From Halopenitus salinus (GTDB lineage Archaea > Halobacteriota > Halobacteria > Halobacteriales > Haloferacaceae): a DNA stretch of 64,000 bases. The notes below the pieces were generated by a model, which worked only from the letters and a program-made list of their open reading frames with translations, did not search any database and was not told where the DNA came from. Below are positions 17,224 through 27,753 of this stretch, one piece after another (positions within the stretch are counted from its first letter, which is position 1; every line of letters begins with the position of its first letter). The position numbers were made by a program, and so were the translations under genes. The DNA is taken from positions 248,001-312,000 of the forward strand of contig NZ_JBHSXL010000006.1 of the NCBI RefSeq assembly GCF_042662125.1, read 5' to 3'.

Positions 17224-18213
17224 ATGGACGCCTACGAGTTGATCACCCGGAACGCCGCCGAGGTGGTCACGAAGGAGGAGATCGAGGCGCTGGCCGACGA
17301 CCCCGACGGGAAGCGGGCGTACGTCGGCTACGAGCCCTCGGGCGTCCTCCACATCGGGCACATGCTCACCGCGAACAAGCTGATCGACCTCCAGGAGGCC
17401 GGCTTCGAGGTCACCGTCCTCCTCGCCGACGTCCACGCCTACCTCAACGACAAGGGCTCCTTCGAGGACATCCGCCGGACCGCGGAGCGGATGCGCGACC
17501 AGTTCATCGCCTACGGTCTCGACGAGGGCCGCACGCAGTTCGTGCTCGGCTCCGACTTCCAGCTCGAGGACGACTACACCCTCGATCTCCACGCCCTGGA
17601 ACTGGAGACGACGCTCGCCCGCGCCGAGCGAGCGATGGCCGAGATCAAATCCGGCGACGCCGTGAAGGTCTCACAGGCCGTCTACCCGTTGATGCAGGCG
17701 CTCGACATCCCGTACCTCGGCGTCGATCTGGCCGTCGGCGGGATGGAACAGCGGAAGGTCCACATGCTCGCACGCGACGTCCTTCCGAGCATCGACCGCA
17801 AGCCCCCGACGAGCCTGCACACCCCGCTCATCGCGGACCTCGCCTCCGGGGTCGGCAAGATGTCCTCCAGTACGGGCGTCACCATCTCGATGGAGGACGC
17901 CACCTCGGAGATCGAGACGAAGGTCGAGAAGGCGTACTGTCCGCCGACCGCCGACCCGGAACCTGACGACGAGGGACGCGAACGGGAGAACCCGGTCCTC
18001 CAGATCTTCGAGTACCACGTCTTCCCGCGGTTCGACCGCGTCGTCGTCGAGCGTCCCGAGGAGTACGGCGGCGACCTCGAGTACGAGAGTTATCCGGAAC
18101 TGGAGGCCGACCTCGAGTCCGGCGAGCTGCACCCCGCCGACGCCAAGCCCGCGCTCGCCTCCTACCTCGATCGGCTCATCGCTCCGGGCCGCGAACAGCT
18201 GCACAACCAGTAG
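17224..18213 (+). CDS. tyrS: Tyrosyl-tRNA synthetase
   Basis: This 329-residue class I synthetase charges tRNA-Tyr. It shows HIGH at residues 43-46 (VLHIGHM), the archaeal/eukaryal-type tyrosine pocket with LLADVHAYLND and VGGMEQRK, and KMSSS at 212-216. It lacks the bacterial S4 domain, as expected for an archaeal enzyme. I start at ATG 17224 (MDAYELITRNAAEVV), where family members start; the longer frame to 17077 is upstream noise. Confidence 0.93.
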   Translation: MDAYELITRNAAEVVTKEEIEALADDPDGKRAYVGYEPSGVLHIGHMLTANKLIDLQEAGFEVTVLLADVHAYLNDKGSFEDIRRTAERMRDQFIAYGLDEGRTQFVLGSDFQLEDDYTLDLHALELETTLARAERAMAEIKSGDAVKVSQAVYPLMQALDIPYLGVDLAVGGMEQRKVHMLARDVLPSIDRKPPTSLHTPLIADLASGVGKMSSSTGVTISMEDATSEIETKVEKAYCPPTADPEPDDEGRERENPVLQIFEYHVFPRFDRVVVERPEEYGGDLEYESYPELEADLESGELHPADAKPALASYLDRLIAPGREQLHNQ

Positions 18214-18372
18214 TCCCTCCTCACGCTCCCCGGTTCGTTCTCCTCCGCCCACTCTCCCCCGGCGCTCGACGGTGCCGAAGGGGTCGAAGGTACCGGAGTT
18301 CGCTCGTCGGACGTTCACCGGATCGAACGCTCACCGGGACCGGACGCTCACCGCCGAACGACGTCCGGCGGG

Positions 18373-18378
18373 TTTAAA
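18373..18378 (+). promoter_or_regulatory. TATA box of the aIF1A gene
   Basis: The hexamer tttaaa is centred 27 nt upstream of the ATG at 18403, matching a leaderless transcript. Confidence 0.5.
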
Positions 18379-18402
18379 CCGCGACGGATCGAATCGCCCC
18401 CC

Positions 18403-18690
18403 ATGAGCGACGACGGCGACGGTCGGCGCGACCTCCGGATGCCAGACGACGACGAGGTGTTCGCGGAGGTCACCGACATGCTCGGCGCGAACCGCGTGAA
18501 GGTTCGGTGTGCGGACGGCACGGAACGTACCGCCCGCATCCCCGGACGGATGCAAAAGCGAATCTGGATCCGCGAGGACGACATCGTCCTCGTGGAGCCG
18601 TGGGACTGGCAGGACGAGAAGGCCGACATCACCTGGCGCTACGAGAAGAACGAGGCCGACCAGCTTCGCGAGGAAGGCCACATCCAGTAG
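18403..18690 (+). CDS. eif1A: Translation initiation factor 1A
   Basis: This 95-residue OB-fold protein is the archaeal aIF1A, which binds the small ribosomal subunit near the A site and helps start-codon selection. Motifs VFAEVTDMLGANRVKVRCADG, RIPGRMQKRIWI and DIVLVEPWDWQ match the family over its full length. It has its own TATA box. Confidence 0.93.
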   Translation: MSDDGDGRRDLRMPDDDEVFAEVTDMLGANRVKVRCADGTERTARIPGRMQKRIWIREDDIVLVEPWDWQDEKADITWRYEKNEADQLREEGHIQ

Positions 18691-18780
18691 CGGGAGTCGC
18701 CCCCGATCGAGGCGACCCCTTCGCCGTTCTCCCGGCGTTCGGACCGAAACCGTTTCACCCACACTCGCGAACCATCACGC

Positions 18781-20382
18781 ATGCGTCTGCGTACCGACCG
18801 CGACGCGTTCCGTTCGGTCGCGGTCGACGCCCCGTCGGGCGCCCGCGTTCCGGTCGAGGCGCGCCTCGAGGTCGACGATCCCTTTCTCGCCTACCGGCGC
18901 GCCCGGGAGGGCCCCGGCGGCGCCGTCCTCGAGACCACGGGCGGCCAGTCCGGCTGGGGCTACTTCGGCGTCGAGCCGGCGGAGCGCCTCCGAGTCTCCC
19001 CGGAGGCCGTACTCGCCGACCGCGAGAGCGGTCCCGGATCGAACGCAGCCGAGCGCCACGGGAGCGATCGCTCCCCGACGCTCTCGGCACTCGAGGAGCT
19101 GATCGCCGGTGAGCGGTTGGTTCGCGGCGACTGTACGGTGCCGTATCCCTGCGCCGCGATCGGATGGATCGCCTACGACGTCGCCCGGGAGCTCGAGGAT
19201 CTCCCCGAGTCCGCCATCGACGACCGTGGCCTCCCGCGGCTTCAGTTCGCCGTCTACGACACGCTCGCCGCGTGGAGGTGTCCGTGCGACTCGCCCGTCG
19301 AACTCCGGCTCGTTCGGTGTCCGAGGGTGCCCGGAGGCGATGACGGGGAAGACGGCGCTCGCCTCGATCGGATCCACGCCGAGGCGGTCGAGGCGCTCTC
19401 GGCGTTCGCCGATCGCATCGAGACCGGCGATCCCGAGGTCGGCCCCGCGCCGGTCGACGCCGACGCGGCCGCCTTCGAGAGCGACTGCGGGCGTGCGGCC
19501 TTCGCGGACCGCGTTCGCCGCGTGAAGGAGTACGTCCGCGCCGGCGACACCTTCCAGGCGAACGTCTCAAAGCGACTCGTCGCCCCCGCGGCGGTCCATC
19601 CCGTCGAGGCCTTCGACGCGCTCCGGGAGGTGAACCCGGCCCCCTACTCCGGGCTGTTGGAGTTCGCTCGCGGCGACCGCGGCGTCGATCTGGTCTCAGC
19701 GAGCCCCGAGCTCCTGCTCGAGCGCGAGGGCGATCGGCTGGTCACCGAACCGATCGCCGGCACGCGTCCGCGCGGCGACACCCCGGCGGCCGACGCCGCC
19801 CTCGAGGCGGAGCTGCGGGCCGACGAGAAGGAGCGCGCCGAACACGCCATGCTGGTCGACCTCGAGCGCAACGACCTCGGGAAGGTCTCCGCGTTCGGCT
19901 CGGTCGACGTCCCGGAGTACCGCCGCGTCGACCGCTACTCGGAGGTGATGCACCTCGTCTCGCTGGTCGAAGGTCGCGCTCGCGATGACGTCTCGCTCGC
20001 CGACGCCGTCGCCGCCTGTTTCCCGGGCGGGACCATCACGGGCGCGCCGAAGCCGCGGACGATGGAGATCATCGACGAGCTCGAGGCGACACAGCGCGGA
20101 CCCTACACCGGGTCGATGGCGATCGTGGGGTTCGACGGGCGCGCGACGCTCAACATCCTCATCCGGACGCTCGTCCGCCACGCCGGCGAGTACCACCTCC
20201 GGGTCGGCGCCGGAATCGTCGACGACTCGGATCCGGACGCCGAGTACGAGGAGACGCTCGACAAGGCCCGCGGGCTCGTCAACGCGGTCGACGAGGCGCT
20301 CGCCGACGGGGAGTTGCGCGTGGAAACGACCGCGACCTCGGAGATCGGTCCGGATGGCGAGGAGGGGACGACCGATGTCTGA
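18781..20382 (+). CDS. pabB: Chorismate-binding enzyme: aminodeoxychorismate (or anthranilate) synthase component I
   Basis: This 533-residue TrpE/PabB-family protein aminates chorismate. The N-terminal domain covers about residues 1-170 and the chorismate-binding domain about 235-510, with FQANVSKR, SASPELLLER, PIAGTRPRG (324-332), DLVDLERNDLG-type metal site and CFPGGTITGAPK. It starts an overlapping operon with a glutamine amidotransferase and a class IV aminotransferase, the classic order for p-aminobenzoate synthesis. The motif PIAGT, not PIKGT, is typical of anthranilate synthase, so the reaction is not settled by sequence. Confidence 0.82.
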   Translation: MRLRTDRDAFRSVAVDAPSGARVPVEARLEVDDPFLAYRRAREGPGGAVLETTGGQSGWGYFGVEPAERLRVSPEAVLADRESGPGSNAAERHGSDRSPTLSALEELIAGERLVRGDCTVPYPCAAIGWIAYDVARELEDLPESAIDDRGLPRLQFAVYDTLAAWRCPCDSPVELRLVRCPRVPGGDDGEDGARLDRIHAEAVEALSAFADRIETGDPEVGPAPVDADAAAFESDCGRAAFADRVRRVKEYVRAGDTFQANVSKRLVAPAAVHPVEAFDALREVNPAPYSGLLEFARGDRGVDLVSASPELLLEREGDRLVTEPIAGTRPRGDTPAADAALEAELRADEKERAEHAMLVDLERNDLGKVSAFGSVDVPEYRRVDRYSEVMHLVSLVEGRARDDVSLADAVAACFPGGTITGAPKPRTMEIIDELEATQRGPYTGSMAIVGFDGRATLNILIRTLVRHAGEYHLRVGAGIVDDSDPDAEYEETLDKARGLVNAVDEALADGELRVETTATSEIGPDGEEGTTDV

Positions 20383-21034
20383 GGGCGACGGGTGCAACTC
20401 CCCCTCGTCGATCGAGTGGCACACCGGATCGGGGGACGCCGAGGACGGTCCGCGGATCCTCGTGATCGACAACTACGACTCGTTCGTCTACAACCTCGTC
20501 CAGTACGTCGGAGAGATCGCGGGAGCGGTCGCGGTCCGCCGCAACGACGCGATCACGACCGAGTGGATCCGGGCCGTCGACCCCGACGGGATCGTGGTCT
20601 CGCCGGGGCCAGGAACGCCCGACGACGCCGGGGTCTCGGTCCCACTGTTCGACCTCGAATACCCGACGCTCGGGGTCTGTCTCGGCCACCAGGCGCTCTG
20701 TGCCCGACACGGCGCGACCGTCTCGCGGGCCCCCGAGGTGGTCCACGGCAAGCCCTCCGGCGTCTCCCACGACGGGGTCGGCGTCTTCGCGGGGCTCCCG
20801 GATCCGATCGAGGTCGGCCGGTACCACTCGCTTCGGGTCGAGCGCGGGACCCTCCCCGACGCGCTCGTCGAGACCGCCCGCACCGCCGACGGCCGCGGAG
20901 TCGTGATGGGCGTCCGCCACCGCGATCGACCCCACGTCGGCGTCCAGTTTCACCCCGAGAGCGTGTTGACCGATCACGGCATGCGGCTGGTTCGAAACTT
21001 CGTCGACCTGTGCGACTCGGGGGGCGAGCCATGA
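20375..21034 (+). CDS. pabA: Glutamine amidotransferase subunit, pabA/trpG type
   Basis: This 219-residue class I glutamine amidotransferase supplies ammonia to the chorismate-binding partner. The nucleophile Cys102 lies in GVCLGHQAL, and the His/Glu pair lies in QFHPES near the C-terminus. The first 25 residues are a non-conserved extension before ILVIDNYDSFVYN. ATG 20375 overlaps the upstream stop by eight bases. Only this subunit of the pair is seen, so whether it also serves a tryptophan pathway is unclear. Confidence 0.87.
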   Translation: MSEGDGCNSPSSIEWHTGSGDAEDGPRILVIDNYDSFVYNLVQYVGEIAGAVAVRRNDAITTEWIRAVDPDGIVVSPGPGTPDDAGVSVPLFDLEYPTLGVCLGHQALCARHGATVSRAPEVVHGKPSGVSHDGVGVFAGLPDPIEVGRYHSLRVERGTLPDALVETARTADGRGVVMGVRHRDRPHVGVQFHPESVLTDHGMRLVRNFVDLCDSGGEP

Positions 21035-21942
21035 CCGAGGGCGCGACCGGCGACGGGGACGACGGGTCGTCCCGCCTGTTTCACGTCGACGGGGATCTGG
21101 TTCCCGCCGACGAAGCCACCGTGAACGTCCGGGATCGGGGGTTCATGTACGGCGACGCCGCCTTCGAGACGCTGCGCGCCTACGGCGGCACGGTCTTCGA
21201 GTGGGAGGCGCACGCCGATCGGCTCGCGAACACCTGCGAGGCGCTCGCCCTCGATCACGGGCTGACGCGGAGGGGCCTCAAATCGCGGATCGATCGCACC
21301 CTCGAGGCGAACGACCTCGAGGACGCCTACCTCAAGCTCTCCGTCTCCCGGGGCGTCCAGCCCGGAACGCTCGATCCCGACCCGGAGGTCGACCCGACCG
21401 TGGTCGTCTACGCGCGCCCGCTCGTCCGCGGCGGCCTGGACGGCGAGCCCGTCTTCGAGGGCCCCGCGACGGTTCGGACCGTCGAGACCCGACGCGTCCC
21501 CGACGCGTGTCTTCCGGCGACGGCGAAGACGCACAACTACCTCCCCGGTATCCTGGCCCGGATCGAGGCGCGAGAGGCCGATCCGGACGCCGACGAGGCC
21601 CTGCTCTGTGACGCCGACGGCCACCTCGCGGAGGGCGCGACCTCGAACGTCTTCTTCGTCTCCGGGAACGTCCTGCGGACGCCGAGTCTCGATGGACCCG
21701 TCCTGGCGGGGATCACCCGACGCGTCGTCCTCGATCTCGCGGCCGAGGAGGGGATCCCGATCGAGGAGGGGACCTGCGACCCGGCGGACGTTCGGGAAGC
21801 CGACGAGGCGTTCCTCACCAACACGACCGCCGAGGTCCGGCCGATCGGGACGGTCGACGGCGTCGCGGTCGGCGGCGGGCCGGTCACGCAGTTGCTCTCG
21901 CGGCTGTTCGACCGGCAAGTCGAGCGGGCGTGCTACCGGTGA
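21031..21942 (+). CDS. pabC: Class IV aminotransferase, probable aminodeoxychorismate lyase
   Basis: This 303-residue PLP enzyme has the class IV layout shared by branched-chain aminotransferases and aminodeoxychorismate lyase. The PLP lysine is in PATAKTHNYL (Lys166), and the phosphate site EGATSNVFFV and TNTTAEVRPIGTVDG follow. ATG 21031 overlaps the pabA stop (ATGA). With pabB and pabA upstream, release of p-aminobenzoate from aminodeoxychorismate is the likely job. The first 12 residues are a poorly conserved extension. Confidence 0.82.
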   Translation: MTEGATGDGDDGSSRLFHVDGDLVPADEATVNVRDRGFMYGDAAFETLRAYGGTVFEWEAHADRLANTCEALALDHGLTRRGLKSRIDRTLEANDLEDAYLKLSVSRGVQPGTLDPDPEVDPTVVVYARPLVRGGLDGEPVFEGPATVRTVETRRVPDACLPATAKTHNYLPGILARIEAREADPDADEALLCDADGHLAEGATSNVFFVSGNVLRTPSLDGPVLAGITRRVVLDLAAEEGIPIEEGTCDPADVREADEAFLTNTTAEVRPIGTVDGVAVGGGPVTQLLSRLFDRQVERACYR

Positions 21943-21957
21943 TCGTCCGCGCCGGTC

Positions 21958-23049
21958 TCACCGCCGACGCTCGATCGCGAGGTGGACGAGGACGCCGAGC
22001 AGGAACGCGACTCCGAGGTTGACGAGGAGCGCGCCGACGCCGATGGCCACGGACAGCGGGAGGTTCGAGGACTCGAGGACGCTCCGCGACAGCGAGAACG
22101 CGACGACCGCGAGCAGCACGCCGAGGAGCGCCATGGGAAACGCCGCGAGCAACGCGGAGGTCGCGAGGAGGGCCGCCGCGACGTAGCCGACGCCGAGGAT
22201 CACGTTCGCGCCGCCGGTGCGGGCGCCGAAGGCGTGTTTTCCGGCGACACCGTCGCAGCCGTGACACATCGGGATCCCGCCGATGGGCACGGCCAGGAGG
22301 TTCATCACGCCCATGCTCGTCGACAGGTCGTCGGCCGGGACCTCGGCGTCGAATCGGTCGGCGAAAAGCAGCGAGGTCGCGAACGCGGCGTTGCCGACCG
22401 TCATCGCGAGCTGGGCGAACGCCCCCTCCGCCGCCCGCCGCGTGAGTCCGGCCGAGAGGTCGGGGAGCGCCGGCGCACCCGGTAGCTGCGGCGTGGGAAC
22501 CCCCGCCGTTGCGATGGTCGCAAGCGCGCCGGCGAGGAGGACAACGAGCGCGCTCGCGCTCCCGTATCCCGCCGCCACGGACGCCGCGACGATCGCGAGC
22601 CCGACGGCGGCGACGGTCGGGTCCGTCGCGGCGATCGAAATCGCCGTCTGGAGCAGGATCAGACCGACCGCGAGCTGGACGCCTCGAACCACGGGTTCCC
22701 CGATCCAGCGTTCGACCGCCGAGAGCGCCCCCGAGACGCCGAGGACGAGCAACACGACGCCGAGCGCGAGGCCCGAAAGCGCCAGCTCGGCGTGGGTCAG
22801 CCCGCCCGCGATCGCGAGCGCCGCCAGCGCCTTCATCGGCTCGACGGAGACCGGCAGCCCGTAGACGACGCCCCAGACGACCTGGAAGACGCCGAACGCG
22901 ACGAGCACGTTCGGGAGCGACACCTCCGTGACGACCGCGAGCGCGACCACGAGCGGCAGGACCGTGATCGAATCCCCCACCGCGCCGGTTACCTCGCTCC
23001 GTGAGAACTCGATCCGGCGGTCCGTTCCGATATCGACAGTGACGGCCAC
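21958..23049 (-). CDS. MOT1-like molybdate/sulfate transporter
   Basis: This 363-residue membrane protein has about ten hydrophobic helices and the MOT1/SulP-type signature VPIGGIPMCHGCDGVAGKHA followed by FGARTGGAN. MOT1 proteins take up molybdate with high affinity in plants, algae and some prokaryotes; sulfate is a possible alternative. The start codon is GTG at 23047-23049. It is convergent with the pab operon, so a functional link is not implied. Confidence 0.75.
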   Translation of the reverse strand: MAVTVDIGTDRRIEFSRSEVTGAVGDSITVLPLVVALAVVTEVSLPNVLVAFGVFQVVWGVVYGLPVSVEPMKALAALAIAGGLTHAELALSGLALGVVLLVLGVSGALSAVERWIGEPVVRGVQLAVGLILLQTAISIAATDPTVAAVGLAIVAASVAAGYGSASALVVLLAGALATIATAGVPTPQLPGAPALPDLSAGLTRRAAEGAFAQLAMTVGNAAFATSLLFADRFDAEVPADDLSTSMGVMNLLAVPIGGIPMCHGCDGVAGKHAFGARTGGANVILGVGYVAAALLATSALLAAFPMALLGVLLAVVAFSLSRSVLESSNLPLSVAIGVGALLVNLGVAFLLGVLVHLAIERRR

Positions 23050-23209
23050 GACGGGAGGGTAGGACGCGCCCGGACTTCACGCTGTTCGGTGCCGTCGTAC
23101 GGTTTCTCGACCGCATCGGAGTGACCCAAAGTGGTTGCACGGACCCGACGAAACGGACGAGGACCCGCTCGGAGCGGACGTTTATTCGGTTCGGCGCGTA
23201 CGATCCGAC

Positions 23210-23551
23210 ATGGACGACGATGCGCCCGCCGTCACCGACGGCGACGGGAGCGACCTCGAGCGCCTCGTTCGGGCCGCGACGGCGGTCGCGGAGTCGACGG
23301 AGTGGATCGATCCCGACGTCGTCGCGGACGCCGCTCGCTATGCCCGCGAGGAGGTCGGAACGGGACGCACGCGCTACCGAACCCTGCTCGCGGACGTGGC
23401 GGGAGCGCGGCTCGCCGGACGGGACGTCGACGACGGGACGGGTGACGTGGAGGAGGAATCCGACCGGCGCGCGGTCGCCTACGCTCGGCTCCGCGACCTC
23501 GTCGAGCGTCGACGCTCGCGGGAGAACGACGTCGAGGGACTCTTCGAGTGA
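23210..23551 (+). CDS. Hypothetical acidic protein
   Basis: This 113-residue protein starts with an acidic stretch (MDDDAPAV) and then forms a mostly helical core with LERLVRAATAVAESTEWIDP and a charged C-terminus. No known domain is recognised. ATG 23210 has an AT-rich element (tttatt) about 25-28 nt upstream, which supports this start over an upstream in-frame ATG at 23135. It lies between the MOT1 gene (divergent) and the RFAP synthase-like gene, about 120 nt upstream of the latter and on the same strand. Confidence 0.6.
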   Translation: MDDDAPAVTDGDGSDLERLVRAATAVAESTEWIDPDVVADAARYAREEVGTGRTRYRTLLADVAGARLAGRDVDDGTGDVEEESDRRAVAYARLRDLVERRRSRENDVEGLFE

Positions 23552-23672
23552 GGGGCGAGGGGCGACGCGGGGATGGGCTCGCGCTGGGTCGTCGTGCCAT
23601 CGAGTTCCGACGACGGCAAGCCCCGCCTGCGGTGGGTCCCTTATCCGTCCGGACGTCGAAACTCGACCCGAC

Positions 23673-24668
23673 ATGGCCCGCGTCGTCGCCGGCGCCCGAC
23701 TCCACTTCGGGTTCGCGAACCTGAGCCTCTCACACGAGCGGCTCTACGGGGGCGTCGGCGTCGCGATCGACGAGCCGACCGTCGAGGTTCTCGCGGAGCC
23801 GTCGTCGACCATCGACGTCGAGATCCGGACGGGGGAAACCGGATCGCTTCGCGTGGACGTCGCCGAGTACGCCGAGCGGGCGTGTGAGATCCTCGACGTC
23901 TCCGGCGCGTCCATCGCCGTTCGGTCGTCGATCCCGAGACACGCCGGGCTCGGGAGCGGCACGCAGATCGCGCTCGCGACCCTGGCGGGCGTCGCCCGAG
24001 CCCACGACCGCGAGGCACGCGTCCGTGAGCGTGCCCCGCGTCTCGGTCGCGGGGGGCGGTCCGGACTCGGCGTCGCGAGCTTCGAGGCGGGCGGATTCCT
24101 CCTCGATGCCGGCCACCCGACCGCGCGGTTCACCACGAAGCGCCCGCCGGCCGGCGAGTGGGAGGTTCCGGCAGTTGCCGCCCGCCACGCGATCCCGGAC
24201 GACTGGCGGTTCCTCGTGGTCTCCCCGGACGTCGATCCCGGACGCAGCGGCGAGAGCGAGGACAAGAGCATCCGAACGGCGGTCGAGCGCGCGGAGCCGG
24301 AGCTGGCCGACCGGATCGCCGGGATCCTCACGCGCCGGGCGCTGCCAGCCGTCGCCGACGGTCGCGCCGAGGCGTTCGGGGAGGCGGTCGCCGAGATCGG
24401 TCGGCTCAACGGCGCGTGGTACGCCGACGAGCAGGGCGGCGTCTACCGTCCGCCGGTCGGCGAGGTCGTGGCCGCGCTCTCGGACGCCCCGGCGGTCCAC
24501 GGCGCCGGCCAGTCGTCGTGGGGGCCGGCCGTCTACGCGGTCACCGACGCCGACCGCGCCGAGGCGGCCCGCGAGGCCGGCCGGGCGGCCCTCGAGGCGG
24601 CCGGCGTCGACGGTCGCGTCCGGATCGTTCGGGGTCGCAACCGCGGCGCACGCGTCGAGCCGGCGTAA
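23673..24668 (+). CDS. Beta-ribofuranosylaminobenzene 5'-phosphate synthase-like GHMP protein
   Basis: This 331-residue protein belongs to the GHMP kinase superfamily branch that includes RFAP synthase, which joins p-aminobenzoate (or 4-hydroxybenzoate) to PRPP with loss of CO2 in methanopterin biosynthesis. The start GARLHFGFANLS, the GHMP motif GLGSGTQIAL and the end motif GAGQSSWGPAVYAV match that branch. Haloarchaea use folate-type or modified pterin C1 carriers, so its product here is uncertain. It lies 1.7 kb beyond a pABA-type operon. Confidence 0.75.
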   Translation: MARVVAGARLHFGFANLSLSHERLYGGVGVAIDEPTVEVLAEPSSTIDVEIRTGETGSLRVDVAEYAERACEILDVSGASIAVRSSIPRHAGLGSGTQIALATLAGVARAHDREARVRERAPRLGRGGRSGLGVASFEAGGFLLDAGHPTARFTTKRPPAGEWEVPAVAARHAIPDDWRFLVVSPDVDPGRSGESEDKSIRTAVERAEPELADRIAGILTRRALPAVADGRAEAFGEAVAEIGRLNGAWYADEQGGVYRPPVGEVVAALSDAPAVHGAGQSSWGPAVYAVTDADRAEAAREAGRAALEAAGVDGRVRIVRGRNRGARVEPA

Positions 24669-24699
24669 CGGCTAAACGGTCCGGGGACGGCCATCCTGC

Positions 24700-25536
24700 A
24701 TGGCGAGTTTTCCCTTCGGCATCGCGCGTCTCGACTCCATCCTCGGCGGCGGCGCTCCCCCGGGGAACGTCGTGCTGCTCGCCGGGGAGTCCGGCGCCGG
24801 CGCCCGGGAGTTCCTGTACACGAGCGTCGCGATGAACGCGCTCGCCAACGTCGACGAGGAGCTCTTCGACCTCTATTACGGGGAGCTGGCGGATGACGCC
24901 CGGGTCCCGCCCGAGATCCACTACGTCTCCTTCACCGCCGATCGGGACTCGATCGGTCGGGAGCTCGAGTACACGATGGCCGACGAGATCGCGGAGGCAG
25001 CGGTTCCGGGCATCGAGTTCGCCGACCTCTCCGTCCCCTACTTCCAGTTGAGCCCGATCCCGCGTGACTGGTACCGGAACGAGCCCTCGGAGATCCGCGA
25101 TCTCGGCGCCGGCGACCGCCGCGGCGACCTCCTTTCGGAGCTGGGGGAGTACCTCACCGAGCACGCCGCCGGAAACCTCGTCGTCATCGACTCGATCACG
25201 GACCTCGTCTCGGCGGTCTCCGACGAGATGACCTGGAACGACATCGCGATGGTGATGAAGGGACTGAAGAAGGCGGCCTACCACTGGGGCGGGCTCATCC
25301 TGCTTTTGGTCAACGAGGACACCCTCTCGGAGACCGAACGCGGCACGCTGATGGACGCCGCCGGCGGGACCTTCCGGTTCTCCTGGGAGACGGGCGGATC
25401 GAAGCGCGCACGGACGATGGTCATCCGCGAGTTCCGGGGCGTGCTCTCGCGGCTGGAGGAGGAGAACATCGTCCGCTTCGAGACCGAGATCCACGACGGC
25501 GGCTTCGACATCAGCGACGTGAGAAAGATCCGGTAG
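24700..25536 (+). CDS. RecA/KaiC-superfamily ATPase-like protein (HTR-like)
   Basis: This 278-residue protein has the KaiC/RadA fold layout: IARLDSILGGGAPPGNVVLL at its start, a P-loop region, and a Walker B-like LVVIDSITDLVS. The P-loop reads GESGAGARE, so the invariant Lys-Thr/Ser is missing. Haloarchaeal relatives are annotated as HTR-like proteins near signalling genes. It probably acts as a scaffold or regulatory partner without normal ATP hydrolysis, which is inference. It lies 31 nt after the RFAP synthase-like gene. Confidence 0.75.
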   Translation: MASFPFGIARLDSILGGGAPPGNVVLLAGESGAGAREFLYTSVAMNALANVDEELFDLYYGELADDARVPPEIHYVSFTADRDSIGRELEYTMADEIAEAAVPGIEFADLSVPYFQLSPIPRDWYRNEPSEIRDLGAGDRRGDLLSELGEYLTEHAAGNLVVIDSITDLVSAVSDEMTWNDIAMVMKGLKKAAYHWGGLILLLVNEDTLSETERGTLMDAAGGTFRFSWETGGSKRARTMVIREFRGVLSRLEEENIVRFETEIHDGGFDISDVRKIR

Positions 25537-25591
25537 GCGCCTCGATCCGCGGTCGGCTCTCTCGAGACGGACTGGTCGACGGCCGGGGCGC

Positions 25592-27652
<2,061 letters not shown>

Positions 27653-27753
27653 GTCCGCCGTTGGCCGCGCACGTACTTGAGCGGCGCGCCCGACGGAAGA
27701 CCGGATGTGGTGCAGCCGTCGAGGGCGACCGGCGGACCACCCGTTCGACGGTG

